Source: Aristolochia californica (taxonomy: Eukaryota > Streptophyta > Magnoliopsida > Piperales > Aristolochiaceae). Taken from it: a DNA stretch of 64,000 nucleotides. Both the position numbers and the translations under genes were made by a program. Shown here piece by piece: positions 62,665-64,000 of the stretch (within the stretch, counting starts at the first letter, position 1; each line of letters opens with the position of its first letter). Below the pieces are notes generated by a model, which saw nothing but the letters and a program-made list of their open reading frames with translations, made no database searches and was not told the origin of the DNA. The stretch is taken from contig JARWKL010000010.1 of assembly GCA_029961685.1 (NCBI GenBank), positions 13,413,931 to 13,477,930 on the forward strand, written 5' to 3'.

Positions 62665-64000
62665 GAATTCAACTTTTTCTACCCCCCCCCAATTTTTGGC
62701 CACTTGCATCCTCAACATGCTTGTGGCATGCACACCCACCACACCTAAAGCATGTTGGGATCAGTTACAAGTCCCTTTCCTATAAAATTCCACCGAGCTA
62801 TTATTAGGGGGTTGTACTAGTGGAATTTCCCAAACATGGATTTTGGGGTTCATTTTTAGTGCGTGATATAATTTTCTATTTATTATTATAGTTTTCAAAT
62901 TTTTTTGCACACATGAACTCTAAAATTTTCATTTTGTTGTGATCTTATATGTTTTTTGTTTACGAGGAAAAATGGGAGTCACAAGTTTGTTCCTGAAAAA
63001 AAAAAAAATTTGAACATCCAAAATGGGATGCACAAATGCTGAGAGAGATAATTCCAAAGACTATCTGTGATTTTTAAGGATAGGCAAAAAAGTGGGTTGT
63101 TTGGCTCTGGTTAATATCCAACCACTTGAGAATTCAACTATTTCCACCCCCCCTTAATTTTTGGCCACTTGCATCCTCAACATGCTTGTGGCATGCACAC
63201 CCACCACACTTAAAGCATGTTGGGATCAGTTACAAGTCCCTTTCCTATAAAATTCAACCAAGCTATTATTAGGGGGTTGTAAAGGTGGAATTTCCCAAAC
63301 ATGGATTTTGGGGTTCATTTTTAGTGCGTGAAATAATTTTCTATTCACTATTATAGTTTTGAAATTTTTCTGCACAGATGAACTCTATAATTTTCATTTT
63401 GTTGCGATCTTATATCTTTTTTGTTTACGAGGAAAAATGGGACTCACTAGTTTGGACCTGAACAAAAAAAATTTTTTGAACATCCAAAATGGGGATGCAC
63501 AAATGCTGGGAGAGATAATTCCAAAGAGTATTTGTGATTCTTAAGGATAGGCAAAAAAGTGGGTTGTTTGGTTCTGGTAAATATCCAACCACTTGAGAAT
63601 TCAACTTTTTCGACCCCCCCATATTTTTTGCCACTTGCTTCCTCAACATGCTTGTGGCATGCACACCCACTACACTTAAAGCATGTTGGGATCAGTTAGA
63701 AGTCCCTTTCCTATAAAATTCCACCAAGCTATTATTAGGGGGTTGTACTAGTGGAATTTCCCAAACATGGATTTTGGGGTTCATTTTTAGTGCGTGAAAT
63801 AATTTTCTATTCATTATTATAGTTTTCAAATTTTTTTGCACACATGAACTCTAAAATTTTCATTTTGTTGCGCTCTTATATCTTTTTTGTTTACGAGGAA
63901 ATATGTGAGTCACAAGTTTGGACCTGAAAAAAACAAAAATTTTGAAAATCCAAAAATGGGGATGCACAAATGCATGGAGAGATAATTCCAAAGAGTCTTT
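62665..64000 (+). repeat. D copy 17, cut by the window end
   Basis: C-tract 62682-62690 (9 C, the shortest in this array), five T; polymorphic site (63390) A. The last bases lie in the d3-to-d1 junction segment (GCACAAATGCATGGAGAG), so the array clearly continues to the right. Confidence 0.94.

Larger units (their letters stand above)
1..64000 (+). repeat. Satellite array of ~465-bp monomers filling the window
   Basis: A single monomer family covers the window head to tail in one orientation. Almost every copy contains, in order, TTGAGAATTCAAC, a C-tract, GGCCACTTGC, CATGCTTGTGGCATGC, AAAGCATGTTGGGATC, TTCCTATAAAATTCCACC, an ACTAGT, GTGGAATTTCCC, ATTTTGGGGTTCA, TTTTGTTGCGATC, TTTGTTTACGAGG, an A-tract of about 7-16 bases, and GATAATTCCAAAGAG. 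Spacing between successive GAATTC sites is 459-471 bp, except where the C-tract is expanded (up to 494 bp). I counted about 137 phases. G+C is roughly one third by eye, with a C/A-rich part around the C-tract and an A/T-rich remainder. No non-satellite sequence interrupts the array. Family identity and host are not recognised; a plant is favoured only by general resemblance. Confidence 0.98.
39931..64000 (+). repeat. D: homogeneous three-monomer HOR array (~1,407 bp unit)
   Basis: Three monomer classes alternate without exception. d1 has an expanded C-tract, GTTGAGCTCTTG and CACACCTAAAG. d2 has CTCTGGTTAATATCC, CAACTATTTCCACC, ATTCAACC and TTGTAAAGGTGG. d3 has TTTCGACCCCCCC, TTTTTTGCCACTTGCTTCC, CCCACTACAC and CAGTTAGAAG. 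Unit length from 41543 on is 1399-1414 bp. The d3-to-d1 signature TTGCGCTCTTATATC already appears at 39929, which sets the left edge between 39841 and 39931. Copies are almost identical, far more uniform than the monomers of the left half. The array runs past the window end. Confidence 0.96.

Noticed and set aside
1..64000. Many open frames of 60-129 codons on both strands
   Set aside because: They are the same satellite segments translated in every copy. They end or shift frame whenever an A-, T- or C-tract changes length, contain homopolymer-derived runs of glycine or proline, and resemble no protein family I know. Overlapping frames on opposite strands of one repeat are expected where stop codons happen to be rare.
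40126..64000. Evenly spaced repeats resembling a CRISPR array
   Set aside because: The units are 1.4 kb, contiguous and without unique spacers; both repeat and interval are the same satellite.
1..64000. CENP-B box
   Set aside because: I found no segment matching the essential TTCG....A..CGGG pattern in the reference monomer or in d1-d3.
1..64000. Inserted retrotransposon, LTR or other mobile element
   Set aside because: The spacing of GAATTC stays within 459-494 bp throughout, leaving no room for an insertion, and no polyprotein, terminal repeat or target-site duplication is visible.
1..64000. Match to a named plant satellite of similar monomer size
   Set aside because: Several plant tandem repeats have monomers in the 350-530 bp range, but I cannot confirm any sequence match from memory; a database search of one monomer would decide.

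Overview
The whole 64-kb window is satellite DNA. One monomer of about 465 bp (usual range 459-471 bp) runs head to tail in a single orientation from the first base to the last. It can be counted by a GAATTC hexamer that opens almost every copy: I placed about 137 monomers from position 46 to 63597, with one clear loss of the hexamer near 9389. I see no gene, RNA gene, transposon, CRISPR array or other non-satellite insertion on either strand. The open frames present are the same few satellite segments translated repeatedly.

This points to a eukaryotic centromeric, pericentromeric or subtelomeric heterochromatin block. Monomer length, A/T-rich composition and nested higher-order repeats (HORs) fit a plant best, but an animal is not excluded. 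I do not recognise the monomer as a named family.

Layout. (1) 1-12605 is a 27-monomer unit (A1), itself built from older internal duplications. (2) 12606-~20342 (A2) repeats the first 17 monomers at an offset of 12,605 bp. (3) ~20343-26865 (A3) repeats 14 of those monomers at an offset of 6,523 bp. (4) ~26866-28,490 (B') continues like the later part of A1 (offset 19,127). (5) ~28,490-30,550 switches to a diverged copy of A1 monomers 10-14. (6) ~30,551-38,966 holds a 10-monomer unit of about 4.65 kb (C1), followed by an 8-monomer partial copy (C2). (7) ~38,967-39,930 is a mosaic transition with the most irregular monomers. (8) ~39,931-64000 is a very homogeneous three-monomer HOR (d1-d2-d3) of about 1,407 bp, present in 16 complete copies and one cut by the window end.

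In the three-monomer array nearly all length change between copies sits in one C-tract (9-28 C) and the adjacent T-run. Two variants recurring exactly 7,040 bp apart show a further five-copy repeat level. Most monomers also carry paired inverted repeats. The likely history is repeated unequal exchange in monomer register, with the right-hand array homogenised most recently.
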